A program made the translations under genes and the position numbers. A DNA stretch of 64,000 nt from Pectobacterium wasabiae CFBP 3304 (GTDB lineage: Bacteria; Pseudomonadota; Gammaproteobacteria; Enterobacterales; Enterobacteriaceae), in NCBI RefSeq assembly GCF_001742185.1, contig NZ_CP015750.1:682001-746000 (forward strand), given 5' to 3'. Below are positions 21,264 to 30,527 of the stretch, in pieces. The first letter of the stretch is position 1. The number at the start of each line of letters is the position of its first letter. A model generated the notes under the pieces. It did no database searches. It saw only the letters and a program-made list of their open reading frames with translations, and had not been told where the DNA came from.

Positions 21264-22277
21264 ATGAAAACCATGCTTGAGGTGGCGAAACGCGCAGGGG
21301 TGTCTAAAGCCACCGTGTCCAGGGTGCTAAATGGCACCGGGCAGGTCAAACAATCTACGCGCGATGCGGTATTTCAAGCCATGAATGAACTTGGCTACCG
21401 CCCTAATTTTCTCGCGCGCTCGCTGGCTCGTCGCACCTCAAACAGCATTGGGCTTGTTATCTCCAATTTTGACGGCCCCTACTTTGGCCGCCTGCTGCGC
21501 CGCGCCGCAGAAATGGCGGAAAGCAGTGGTAAACATCTGATCGTGACCGATGGGCATGATACGCCGGAAGACGAAAAGCGCGCGGTACAGTTGCTGTCTG
21601 ACAGACAATGCGACGCCATTATTCTCTACACCCGTTATATGTCCGAAGCCGACCTCATGGCGCTGCTCGATACGTTAACCATTCCGATGATGGTGATGAA
21701 TCGCGATCTGCCGCAGGCACGAGAACGCTGTATTTTCTTCCGCCAGCAGCAGGCGGCGTTTGACGTGGTGAATTACCTGATAGAACAGGGGCACCGCGAG
21801 ATTGCCTGCATCACCGCACCGATGAAAACACCGACGGCACAGGCGCGGCTCGCGGGCTATCAGCAAGCCTTACTTGCTCATCAGATCGAGGTTGACCCAC
21901 GTCGGGTGGCACACGGAACCAGCATGGTTGCCAGCGGCTATCAAGCCGCACGTCAGTTGCTGAATAACGGCGTTAACTTTAGCGCGCTGTTCGTCAGCAA
22001 CGATGACATGGCAATTGGCGCGATGAAAGCGCTGTACGAGGCGGGGAAAAAATTACCGCAGGATGTCTCCATTTTTGGTTTTGACGACGAACCCTGCGCG
22101 ACCTACCTGCACCCTTCACTTTCTACCGTTTACATGCCGATTGAAGAGATGGCCGCCACCGCGATTGCGCAAGTGCTGGATCTGATTGCGGGCAAAGACG
22201 TTAAACCGCTGCAACCTTTTACTGGCGAACTGAAGCTGCGTGAGTCGGTACAGAAAGGGCCATACTTTGCCGTGTAA
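21264..22277 (+). CDS. LacI/GalR-family transcriptional regulator, AscG-like
   Basis: A 337-residue regulator: N-terminal LacI helix-turn-helix (MLEVAKRAGVSKATVSRVLNG), hinge (RPNFLARSLA), and a periplasmic-binding-protein-like sugar domain. It resembles AscG (MLEVAKRAGVSKATVSRVL, SNDDMAIGAMKAL) more than GalR, although it sits at the galR position next to the sRNA and lysA side. It probably represses a sugar or glycoside gene set not in this window. Start at 21264 follows AAGGTA. Confidence 0.85.
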   Translation: MKTMLEVAKRAGVSKATVSRVLNGTGQVKQSTRDAVFQAMNELGYRPNFLARSLARRTSNSIGLVISNFDGPYFGRLLRRAAEMAESSGKHLIVTDGHDTPEDEKRAVQLLSDRQCDAIILYTRYMSEADLMALLDTLTIPMMVMNRDLPQARERCIFFRQQQAAFDVVNYLIEQGHREIACITAPMKTPTAQARLAGYQQALLAHQIEVDPRRVAHGTSMVASGYQAARQLLNNGVNFSALFVSNDDMAIGAMKALYEAGKKLPQDVSIFGFDDEPCATYLHPSLSTVYMPIEEMAATAIAQVLDLIAGKDVKPLQPFTGELKLRESVQKGPYFAV

Positions 22278-22337
22278 TACTACCGATTCAGACACTTCAG
22301 CACGTCATTACCATAATAAACGTTCCCGTTTCACGCT

Positions 22338-23492
22338 TCAGTCATCGTCCAACTGTACCGCGACATAAAGCAAGAAACGATCGTCAAAATTTGCCAGATT
22401 GAGTCCTGTCAGTTCAGAAATACGCCGCAATCGGTATTCCAGCGTATTCTTATGAATATAGAGTGCATTGGCGGTGACGGCGGCCTGTAAATTATGCCTA
22501 AACCAGGTATGCAGCGTTTTTCTGAATACCCCATTGCTGTCCATCGCTTTTAAACGACGCAGTGGACGCACCAGTTCGTTAGCCTGCCATCCTCCACGTA
22601 GGCTATCGAGCAGGACAGGTAACTCCATGTCCTGATAGCAGTAGCATGGTGTTTCTGGCATGCGCTGCTTACCCACTTTCATGGTGGTTTTGGCTGTATG
22701 GTAGGAACGTTCAACGCCGCCGTCACCGGGGAAAAAGTTGCCTAATGCCAGACGCACACGCAGAGAACTTCCTTCTTGCAGCCGATGATATAATTTTTCC
22801 ATCCGCCGTTTATGTTCTTCAGGCTCCCACCGTTCCGCATGGATAAACGCAGGCTTAAGTACCACCATCTCAGTCAGAGAGACTATCGCCATCAGATCGT
22901 CTTTATCGGTTTCCATCAACAGTGACTGTAACTGCTGGAGTTCTGTCATCGCAGTGCTGACTCCCAGTTGCCCGCTGTCCAATTCAACAACCATCGCAAT
23001 ACGAGGCTTTTGCAGATCGACCCCTAATCGCTGCGCCCATTCGCACTGCGTGGCTGAATAGGCAGAACTGCGCACCAGACTGAGTACCAACTCTTCTCGC
23101 AAACGGCTATTTTGTGCCAGTAGTTGGAGTAATCGCGCCTGTTCCAGCATCATTTCCGCTGTCATACAGACCAATTCGCCATATTGACGCAACCCCGCAG
23201 GCGTACCCGTTAGCCCAATTACGCCGACAATATTCCCATTTAAACGTAGCGGCAAATTAACACCCGGCCTGACCCCCTGTAGCATATGCACGGATGCGTC
23301 ATCAATATTAACAATACGTTCCTGCGTGAGCGCTAACAGTGCGCCTTCATGTATTTCGCCAACACGTTCCTTATCACCACTGCCGATAATCCGCCCTCGT
23401 GCGTCCATGACATTCACATTGCAATCAATAATCTGCATTGTCCTTGTCACAATAGAGCACGCCAATTTATCATCAAAATCATAGTCAGCCAT
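22338..23492 (-). CDS. cdaR: Sugar-diacid regulator CdaR
   Basis: A 384-residue transcription activator with an N-terminal sugar-diacid-recognition domain (ACSIVTRTMQIIDCNVNVMD) and a C-terminal PucR-type helix-turn-helix (HNLQAAVTANALYIHKNTLEYRLRRISELTGLNL). In E. coli CdaR activates glucarate, galactarate and glycerate catabolism genes. Here it lies just downstream of a glycerate permease-kinase-pyruvate kinase operon, which is its probable target. The 23493-23815 gap is AT-rich and should hold the cdaR promoter. Confidence 0.92.
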   Translation of the reverse strand: MADYDFDDKLACSIVTRTMQIIDCNVNVMDARGRIIGSGDKERVGEIHEGALLALTQERIVNIDDASVHMLQGVRPGVNLPLRLNGNIVGVIGLTGTPAGLRQYGELVCMTAEMMLEQARLLQLLAQNSRLREELVLSLVRSSAYSATQCEWAQRLGVDLQKPRIAMVVELDSGQLGVSTAMTELQQLQSLLMETDKDDLMAIVSLTEMVVLKPAFIHAERWEPEEHKRRMEKLYHRLQEGSSLRVRLALGNFFPGDGGVERSYHTAKTTMKVGKQRMPETPCYCYQDMELPVLLDSLRGGWQANELVRPLRRLKAMDSNGVFRKTLHTWFRHNLQAAVTANALYIHKNTLEYRLRRISELTGLNLANFDDRFLLYVAVQLDDD

Positions 23493-23815
23493 AAATTATC
23501 CCCGGCGTAGGTGGCATAAAATATAACGTGAATGTTAAGCTCTCACTTAATATCTATTTATCGTCATCATGTTTCACGTTAATAAAACTACGCCAATCAT
23601 TATTATAAAAAAGAAAAAACCCCTCATTGTTTCCCGACGAGAATGAAAATCAACTTTAATTAGTTAAATTAGCTGTTAAAAATTATTTACTATCGTCAAC
23701 AGTGCTATCTAAATAAAGCATCAATGAAAATGAATAAAATGAGAATTTGTACCCAAAATAATTCACACTTCAGGTACATAACCAATGTATACCCAATTTA
23801 ACGAATAACGATATA

Positions 23816-25258
23816 TTAGGAGACCCGCATGATACGACAGGTATTTGAACTGCCAATCAGACTCATTTGATCGCCCTGTGTCAGTAACACTAAATCTCCA
23901 GAAGCCAGATAGCCCTTTTCACGCAGTAGCGTAATGGCATCATGCGCAGCCGCAACGCCTTCGGCTTTGCTAGCAAAAAATAGCGGCGTTACGCCACGAT
24001 AGAGTGCCGCGAGATTCAGCGTCTTATCATGACGGGACAGCGCAAAAATCGGTAAGCCCGACGTAATACGCGAAGTCATCCGTGCCGTGCGACCTGATTC
24101 GGTCATAGTGACAATCGCTTTTACACCTTTGAGGTGGTTTGCTGCATACATGGCCGACATGGCGATCGTTTCTTCAACATTATCGAACTCAACGTCAAGT
24201 CGGTGCTTAGACACGGTGACCTGAGGCTCTTTTTCTGCCCCCAAACAGACTTTCGCCATGGCGATAACCGTTTCTTCCGGGTAGCTCCCTGCGGCGGTTT
24301 CGGCTGATAGCATGACGGCATCAGTGCCATCCAGCACGGCATTCGCGACATCCATTACTTCAGCACGCGTTGGCATCGGGCTGGCAATCATCGACTCCAT
24401 CATTTGCGTCGCCGTAATCACAACGCGATTGAGACGACGAGCGCGTTGGATCAGCGCTTTCTGCACACCAACCAGCGCAGCATCGCCAATCTCTACTCCC
24501 AGATCGCCACGCGCTACCATCACCACATCAGATGCTAAAATGATGTCATCCATACATTCTGGTGTGGCGACCGCCTCAGCCCGTTCAACCTTGGCTACAA
24601 TCGCAGCCTGACAGCCCGCCTCACGCGCTAACTGGCGGGCATAACGGAGATCGTCACCATTACGTGGGAATGACACGGCCAGAAAATCGACGTTAATCTT
24701 CGCGGCAACCAAAATATCGGCTTTGTCTTTCTCGGTCAGTGCATCAGCAGATAACCCTCCGCCCAGTTTGTTAACCCCTTTATTATTGGATAAAACGCCG
24801 CCGACGGTAACGAGAGTGGTAATTTTTTCGTCTACCACACCCATCACTTTTAACTGAACGCGACCATCATCCAGCAGCAAAATATCGCCGGGTACAACAT
24901 CGTTTGGCAGATTTTTATAATCGATACCAACCTGATGATTATCACCTAGCCCTCTTTCCAGACGGGCATCCAGAATAAACGTATCACCAACATTCAAAAA
25001 AACCTTACCCTCTTTGAACGTTGACACCCTGATTTTAGGCCCCTGTAAATCCCCCAAAATCGCCACATGTTTATTAAGCTTACGTGCAATATTACGAATT
25101 TTATCGGCACGAATAATATGATCGTCCGATGTGCCATGAGAGAAATTAAATCGAACAACATTCACGCCTGCTCTAATAATTTTTTCCAAATTATCATCAC
25201 GATCGGTGGCTGGCCCCAGTGTTGCAACAATTTTGGTTCTTCTTAAAAACGCCGTCAT
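23816..25258 (-). CDS. Pyruvate kinase, PykA type, in a glycerate operon
   Basis: A 480-residue pyruvate kinase, PEP + ADP to pyruvate + ATP. It is closest to the PykA isozyme: [17 protein letters not shown], the substrate/Mg block [19 protein letters not shown], and TQMMESM. It follows the glycerate kinase gene by about 100 bp on the same strand. Because this gene is tied to glycerate uptake genes it is likely an extra catabolic isozyme in addition to the housekeeping pykA and pykF elsewhere; that is inference. Confidence 0.9.
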   Translation of the reverse strand: MTAFLRRTKIVATLGPATDRDDNLEKIIRAGVNVVRFNFSHGTSDDHIIRADKIRNIARKLNKHVAILGDLQGPKIRVSTFKEGKVFLNVGDTFILDARLERGLGDNHQVGIDYKNLPNDVVPGDILLLDDGRVQLKVMGVVDEKITTLVTVGGVLSNNKGVNKLGGGLSADALTEKDKADILVAAKINVDFLAVSFPRNGDDLRYARQLAREAGCQAAIVAKVERAEAVATPECMDDIILASDVVMVARGDLGVEIGDAALVGVQKALIQRARRLNRVVITATQMMESMIASPMPTRAEVMDVANAVLDGTDAVMLSAETAAGSYPEETVIAMAKVCLGAEKEPQVTVSKHRLDVEFDNVEETIAMSAMYAANHLKGVKAIVTMTESGRTARMTSRITSGLPIFALSRHDKTLNLAALYRGVTPLFFASKAEGVAAAHDAITLLREKGYLASGDLVLLTQGDQMSLIGSSNTCRIMRVS

Positions 25259-25356
25259 TTTTCTTCCTGTTTTTATTCTAAAAAACGATACCAGGTATCC
25301 ATTTTGTATAAAAAATGGAAAGCAATCCGCTGCAAAAATCGTTACAGAAATAGGGA

Positions 25357-26516
25357 CTAATGATGGATAGACGTCGCCTTAATTAAACGTCCAATATTTT
25401 CACAGGCGCGTTCCATATTTAACGCCCCTTCTTTTAATAAACCATCAATACTTTTTGCATGGGGAATAATACCGAAGATAGCGTCAATACCTTCCTGATA
25501 GAGGTCTTCAACTCCGCTTCCTACACAGCCAGATACCGCAATCACCGGGACGCTATTTTCCTTCGCCGTTCTCGCCACACCATAGGGGGTTTTACCAAAT
25601 TTGGTCTGGCTATCAATGCGCCCTTCCCCGGTAAAACAGAAATCGGCTTCAGACAACTTTTCCCTCAACCCGCTGTATTCAATGACAATCTCAATCCCTT
25701 TTTGCAGCGTGCAATCAGTAAACGCCATCAGGCCAGCCCCCAATCCCCCGCGGCTCCCGCGCCGGGCTGGCTGGCAATATCTTTACCCAACTGTGCCTTA
25801 ATAAGGTTGGCATAGTGAGACAGATTGCCGTCGAGCATGCTGACCATTTCAGGCGTTGCTCCCTTTTGCGGCCCAAAAATATGTGAAGCACCATTTTCAC
25901 CACATAATGGATTAGTCACATCACACGCCACCAGAATATCGATGTCAGCAAGACGCTTATCAATACTTGAAATATCAATATGATGTAGTCTCCCTAATGC
26001 ACCACCACCACGGTTTAACCGTTCGCCGGTTTCATCATAGAATTTCACCCCGAGCGCTTCTGCCATCCCTGCGCCACCATCATTGGTTGCGCTACCACCG
26101 ATACCCAGGATGATCTTTTTGATCCCCTTATCCAGGCAGGCACGAATCAACTGGCCAGTGCCGTAAGTCGTCGTGATTAACGGGTTTTTAGTGTCCTGAT
26201 TCACATGGTGAATACCACTGGCAGAAGCCATTTCAATCACGGCAATGTCGCCGTCGCCCATTACACCATAGGTTGCTTCAACCGGTTCGCCCAGTGGGCC
26301 AACCACCGTTTGTTGGAAAATATGGCCCTGTGTCGCATCAATCAATGATTGCACGGTGCCTTCACCGCCATCAGCCATAGGTACGTGAATATACGTCGCT
26401 TCAGGGAATATCTTTTTCAGACCTTTTTCCATGGCAATACACACTTCTTTTGCCGTCATACTTTCCTTGAAGGAGTCCGGTGCCAAAACAAACGTTTCAT
26501 TTTTCATACTCATCAT
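25357..26516 (-). pseudogene. garK: Glycerate kinase, frameshifted
   Basis: Two overlapping frames together encode one glycerate kinase of about 380 residues. The upstream frame (26516 to 25728) carries APDSFKESMTAKEV, ADGGEGT and GIGGSATNDGGAGMAEALG and then reads GAGAAGDWGLA-stop. The other frame resumes at GAGLMAFTDCTLQKGIEIV and continues with FTGEGRIDSQTKFGKTPYGVA. One extra G in the run of five G's (minus strand; C's at 25745-25749) would restore GAGAAGGLGAGLMAF, the family sequence. So a 1-bp loss in a homopolymer, or a sequencing error there, breaks the gene. The enzyme would phosphorylate glycerate to 2-phosphoglycerate. Start could also be 26507. Confidence 0.88.
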
Positions 26517-26525
26517 CTCGCTACC

Positions 26526-27830
26526 TTATAAAACAAAACCGTACAAAACCGTTGAGACAATGGCCATTGTCCCCCCCACCAGCGCCTCATAGGGAATTAA
26601 GGCCATACGTTGCCGAATACTCATATTCATGCTTTGTGCTGTGACGTGGAAATAATTACCCTGCGGCAGAGAGTCAATAACGGTAGCGCCTGTATGAACC
26701 ATGACGGCAGAAGAAATAGGGGGAGCGCCAACATGTGAAATAGCATCACCAAATGTTCCTGTCGCTAAAATAACGCCAGTGGATGTTGATGCCGTAGCAG
26801 CAGCCATCAAAATACCTGATATCGGTGCCAGGAAGGTGCCAGAAATACCAAGAACATTAATTAATGCGACAACCTGTATCGATAAATTTGAAGCGGCAAT
26901 TAGCCCAGCAATCGCACCTGCGCCAATTAAAATCAGCACGGTAGCGGTCATTTTCTCCAAACCAGATGCCGTATAAGCCAACATTTTGTGTTGCTGCCCC
27001 ATCGCGACCAAACCAATAAACCCCGCCAGCGGCAATACATACATCGCATCAAGTTTAAAGGAAGAGAGCAGGTTGATATGCAAAATAGAACCAATGGGAT
27101 TAAGCATCAGCAGAACAACGGCAACCAACGGTGCCACAATCGCTTTGCCAAGCGTCGGATAGGCCTTGTCAATGGTTGTCGCCGACAACGCATTCGCTTC
27201 CTGTTCGCTGACCTTGACGCCTTTGTTTTTCAGTAGCGTGGCGACGACCACAGCCATTATCATGCCGCAAACCGCAGGAATAAAACCGGCAATCATCACA
27301 TCACTCAAGCTCAGGTGAAACCCATTCGCGGCGGCAATCGTATTCGGATTCGGTGAAATAATATTGCCCGCTTTTCCGCCGCCAGACAGTGCCAATAATA
27401 ATGCCAGCTTTGACACGCCCATTTTATTCCCAACAGATAGCGCGATCGGTGCAACAATTAACACGGCAACGGGAATAAATACGCCAACGGACGTAATAAT
27501 CATCGTCGCTAACGTCAGGGCTAAAATGGCTTTTCCTTCCCCCATTTTTCTTACGATTGCCTGAGCAATCGTTTCTGCGGCCCCAGACTCCATCATCACC
27601 CCCGCTAAAACACCCGCCGCCAATACACGGATAACGGTGCCCATCACACTTTGTGTGCCGGAAGTTAATAATGAAATGGTTTGTTCTAAATTGGCTCCAC
27701 CAATCACAGCGCCAATGATGGCACCAAAAAACAAAGAATAGACGGGGTTAACCTTTCTGAGAATAAGAAGTATAGCAATAAACAAACCTATTAAAGCCCC
27801 ATACCAACCAAGGGGTTCCATTGCATGCAT
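26526..27830 (-). CDS. GntP-family permease, probably for glycerate
   Basis: A 434-residue, about 12-helix transporter of the GntP gluconate:H+ symporter family (ALSGGGKAGNIISPNPNTIAAANGF is the family signature). It starts the minus-strand operon permease-glycerate kinase-pyruvate kinase and is nine bases from the kinase gene, so glycerate or a related hydroxy-acid is the probable substrate. The upstream gap 27831-28171 contains no gene; it should hold the CdaR-responsive promoter. Confidence 0.88.
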   Translation of the reverse strand: MHAMEPLGWYGALIGLFIAILLILRKVNPVYSLFFGAIIGAVIGGANLEQTISLLTSGTQSVMGTVIRVLAAGVLAGVMMESGAAETIAQAIVRKMGEGKAILALTLATMIITSVGVFIPVAVLIVAPIALSVGNKMGVSKLALLLALSGGGKAGNIISPNPNTIAAANGFHLSLSDVMIAGFIPAVCGMIMAVVVATLLKNKGVKVSEQEANALSATTIDKAYPTLGKAIVAPLVAVVLLMLNPIGSILHINLLSSFKLDAMYVLPLAGFIGLVAMGQQHKMLAYTASGLEKMTATVLILIGAGAIAGLIAASNLSIQVVALINVLGISGTFLAPISGILMAAATASTSTGVILATGTFGDAISHVGAPPISSAVMVHTGATVIDSLPQGNYFHVTAQSMNMSIRQRMALIPYEALVGGTMAIVSTVLYGFVL

Positions 27831-28171
27831 AATTAAACCTCTTCTTGTTTTTTATAAAAAATAGACAGCAGGGTACAAATACAAATCTTTTTCCTGGTCG
27901 ATTTGTATTAAATGATGTTTTAAATTTTATTAACACTTAATGAATAATAATGTTCAAACCTCGTCCTATTAATATTCCACGATGGTTATTCTATGCTTTC
28001 CTAATAAATCGACCTATGTGTCCAGACACGAAAAAAATGGGCATTTGAATAAAAAAAACTGTGTCAGAGAACAAGATAGCGAGAGGTTTATCACATTGTG
28101 ATTTGACTACATCAGAAACGAAGGTTGGTCAGGCAGGGGTAAAAAGGCACAGAAGACCAGCGCAAAAAAGA

Positions 28172-28199
28172 GGCCGCGAGCTAATCCACACTCGCGGCC
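28172..28199 (-). terminator. lysA terminator
   Basis: GGCCGCGAG and CTCGCGGCC form a perfect 9-bp stem with a 10-base loop about 80 bp after the lysA stop; on the minus strand it is followed by CTCTTTTTTG. A good rho-independent terminator. Confidence 0.85.
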
Positions 28200-28281
28200 C
28201 CTTGGTCTTATTGGTACACGTTACGCGCCATAAAGCGCTGCGCATTCAGTGCGTTGACAACACGAGGGGTATACGGGCTGA

Positions 28282-29544
28282 TTAAAGCGCTTCCAGCGCC
28301 AGCAACTCGTCCAACGTTTGGCGACGGCGGATCAGGCGCGGTTCGCCATTTTCAAACAGCACTTCCGGCAGCAATGGACGACTGTTGTAGTTAGAGGACA
28401 TCGATGCGCCGTATGCGCCGGTATCATGGAATACCAGATAGTCGCCAACCTGCACATCCGGTAGCGGGAAGGTTTCCACACCGCCGCCAGCCTGCTGGGT
28501 AAACACATCGCCGGATTCACACAGCGGCCCTGCAATCACGCTATCGTGCAACGTGGACTGGCTGATATCACGGCCATCGCCCGACAACAGAGAGACGTGG
28601 TGATAGCTGCCGTACATCGCCGGGCGCATCAGATCGTTAAACCCGGCATCGACCAGCACAAAGTGGCGGCTACCCATGGATTTTATCGCGCGGACTTCCG
28701 CTACCAACACGCCGGATTCCGCCACCAGAAAACGCCCAGGTTCAATTTCCAGCGTGATAGGATGGCCGAGATGTGCGGCAATTTTCTCCCGCGCCGCGTT
28801 CCACAGCCCATAATAGTGTTCAGTATCAATCGCTTCTTCGCCGTGGCGATAAGGAATCGACAGCCCGCCGCCCGCTGAAATCGCCTCAATATCCTGACCC
28901 AGTTCAACAACCTGCTGAACCATGGCCTCGCACACCTGTTCCAGATGGCCGTAATCGACGCCGGAACCAATGTGCATGTGGATCCCCACCAGCTTCAACT
29001 GATAGCGCTGAATGTGTGCCAGCGCCAATGGCAAATCACCGTACCAGATGCCGTGCTTGCTGTTCTCGCCGCCGGTATTGGTTTTCTGACTATGACCATG
29101 ACCAAAACCTGGATTCACGCGCAGCCATACCGGATGCCCCGGCGACTGTTGCCCAAGCTGTTCCAGCATATCGACCGAACCAGCATTCACCGGAATGTTC
29201 AGTTCAGAAACGCGTTGCAGCGTCGGACGATCCAGCAGGTCGGCAGTAAAGACGATCTCGTGAGCATCAGTACCCGGCACAAACCCGGCCACCAGCGCAC
29301 GCTCAATTTCCCCCAGCGAGACTGAATCGACTTTCACCCCTTGTTCACGCATCAGGCGCAAAATATGCGTGTTGGAACACGCCTTCTGCGCGAAGCGAAT
29401 CGTATCAAACTGACGCAGTTGGGCGATGCGATTAACGATAGTCTGCGCATCGTAGGCCCACACCGGGCAACCAAAACGGGCAGGCAGTTCACGCAGGTTT
29501 TGCGCATCGAGGGCGTGTGTTACGTCATTCAGATCGTGAGGCAT
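28282..29544 (-). CDS. lysA: Diaminopimelate decarboxylase
   Basis: A 420-residue PLP enzyme for the last step of lysine synthesis. RFAQKACSNTHILRLMREQGVKVDSVSLGEIERAL contains the PLP lysine region and the late part CESGDVF and GAYGASMSSNYNSRPL matches the family. In E. coli lysA is divergent from and activated by lysR. Here lysA keeps its native upstream region, but lysR has been moved 11 kb away by an insertion. Confidence 0.97.
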   Translation of the reverse strand: MPHDLNDVTHALDAQNLRELPARFGCPVWAYDAQTIVNRIAQLRQFDTIRFAQKACSNTHILRLMREQGVKVDSVSLGEIERALVAGFVPGTDAHEIVFTADLLDRPTLQRVSELNIPVNAGSVDMLEQLGQQSPGHPVWLRVNPGFGHGHSQKTNTGGENSKHGIWYGDLPLALAHIQRYQLKLVGIHMHIGSGVDYGHLEQVCEAMVQQVVELGQDIEAISAGGGLSIPYRHGEEAIDTEHYYGLWNAAREKIAAHLGHPITLEIEPGRFLVAESGVLVAEVRAIKSMGSRHFVLVDAGFNDLMRPAMYGSYHHVSLLSGDGRDISQSTLHDSVIAGPLCESGDVFTQQAGGGVETFPLPDVQVGDYLVFHDTGAYGASMSSNYNSRPLLPEVLFENGEPRLIRRRQTLDELLALEAL

Positions 29545-29604
29545 AAATAATTACCGGTGTAGAGGGTTAAACATGGTTGAGAATCACTATAAAAATAACC
29601 CCAG

Positions 29605-29632
29605 AGGTAAACAAATATCCTTTTAGGTAAAC
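29605..29632. promoter_or_regulatory. Paired AGGTAAAC sites in the lysA upstream region
   Basis: Two direct copies of AGGTAAAC (29605-29612 and 29625-29632) are spaced exactly 20 bp, two helical turns, in the 135 bp between lysA and the old lysR start. This is a plausible LysR binding region left with lysA; no experimental motif is claimed. Confidence 0.3.
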
Positions 29633-29679
29633 TCTATTCATTTTTGATATGGTTGATTGCAATGAAAAGAGGAGGCGAT

Positions 29680-29715
29680 ATGGCAGCAATATCCTTACGG
29701 CACATCGAAATGTGA
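29680..29715 (+). pseudogene. lysR: Remnant of the native lysR 5' end
   Basis: ATG at 29680 follows the strong RBS AGGAGG and reads MAAISLRHIEM-stop. The first ten codons match the start of enterobacterial LysR (E. coli LysR starts MAAVNLRHIEIFHAV); the match ends at CGGCACATCGA, after which foreign sequence gives ATG TGA. This is the part of lysR left behind by the insertion. Confidence 0.9.
29698..29708 (+). repeat. attL core
   Basis: CGGCACATCGA, identical to 40727-40737. It lies in codons 7-10 of the native lysR start. Flanking bases differ on both sides from the right copy, so identity is limited to 11 bp, consistent with a serine-integrase crossover inside a short shared core. Confidence 0.85.
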
Positions 29716-29732
29716 TTATTCTATAGTAACAC

Positions 29733-30527
29733 TTACAGTTTCTTGTTTGGGTTAATACCAGCCGCTGTAGCCCAATCATTAGGTATGTACTTCTCTGCCT
29801 GAGCGCTCCCATTTCCCCATGTAACCTTCCCTGTATGAGGGTCAACGGTCTTTTTAATCTGGCAGTTGGCAAATGCCTTCTTAGCATTGTCGGGGAGAGA
29901 GCCATCAGCGTCTGCTGAGGCTAACTTGTCACATAGTCCGGCTGGTGGTTTAGCTATCACCTCAGTACCAGTCTTCCCTTTATCCTTCTTCTGGGTGACA
30001 GCACCATCTTTAGTGGTCTTCTTCCCATCACCCCCGTTTGCAGGGGCTTCTGTACGTCCAACCTGAACAACAAAGTTTGCATTCTGGAAGGTTAAGGATA
30101 CGTTCAGACCATTGGCAATTTTACTGTCTTTCTTGGCCTCAAACTGGGTACAGAGAGCATTGTCAAGAGTGATGCCATCTTTGCAGAGCACCCTCAGAAT
30201 CTGACGCTGTGAACGCCAACGTTGTAGAGTAGATACGAAATCTTCCACTTCAGAGTTGTTCCTTGAAACGAAAAATGTTCCTTCATAGTCCACTACAACG
30301 ACACCATTCACAGTAATCGTCTGAGGCTTCTCCTGAATGTTATCCGTAATGACCTGCCCAGATTGGACAGGCTGTGTGGTAACATCCATCGGTGCAGAAA
30401 ACTGCATATCTGTGGTTGCAGACATTGTGAGAAAGACAGACATATCATTGCGTAGATGGAAAATGATACCGTCCTTCCCTTTATAGTTCATTGGGCTGAT
30501 ATTGTAGCCCGATAGACCGATAGCCAT
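29733..30527 (-). CDS. Dit-like phage tail protein (tentative)
   Basis: A 264-residue protein. The start at 30527 (MAIGLSGYNISPMNYKG) overlaps the tape measure stop as TAATG, so translation is coupled; a longer in-frame start at 30590 would lie inside the tape measure gene. The first 170 residues look like the N-terminal domain of Dit-like tail proteins: a hydrophobic beta-rich start followed by FVSTLQRWRSQRQILRVLCKDGITLDNALCT-type segment and a closing beta strand (NVSLTFQNANFVVQVGR). The C-terminal half is a Lys/Thr-rich linker and an unrecognised domain. A baseplate or tail-tip role is inferred mainly from position after the tape measure gene. Confidence 0.5.
   Translation of the reverse strand: MAIGLSGYNISPMNYKGKDGIIFHLRNDMSVFLTMSATTDMQFSAPMDVTTQPVQSGQVITDNIQEKPQTITVNGVVVVDYEGTFFVSRNNSEVEDFVSTLQRWRSQRQILRVLCKDGITLDNALCTQFEAKKDSKIANGLNVSLTFQNANFVVQVGRTEAPANGGDGKKTTKDGAVTQKKDKGKTGTEVIAKPPAGLCDKLASADADGSLPDNAKKAFANCQIKKTVDPHTGKVTWGNGSAQAEKYIPNDWATAAGINPNKKL

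Noticed and set aside
21264..22277. Calling the LacI-type gene galR from its position
   Set aside because: The protein sequence resembles AscG more than GalR; only the location suggests galR.
28090..28102. ATCACATTGTGAT palindrome as a CRP site
   Set aside because: Half-sites are in the inverted order (TCACA-N-TGTGA) with one-base spacing; CRP needs TGTGA-N6-TCACA.
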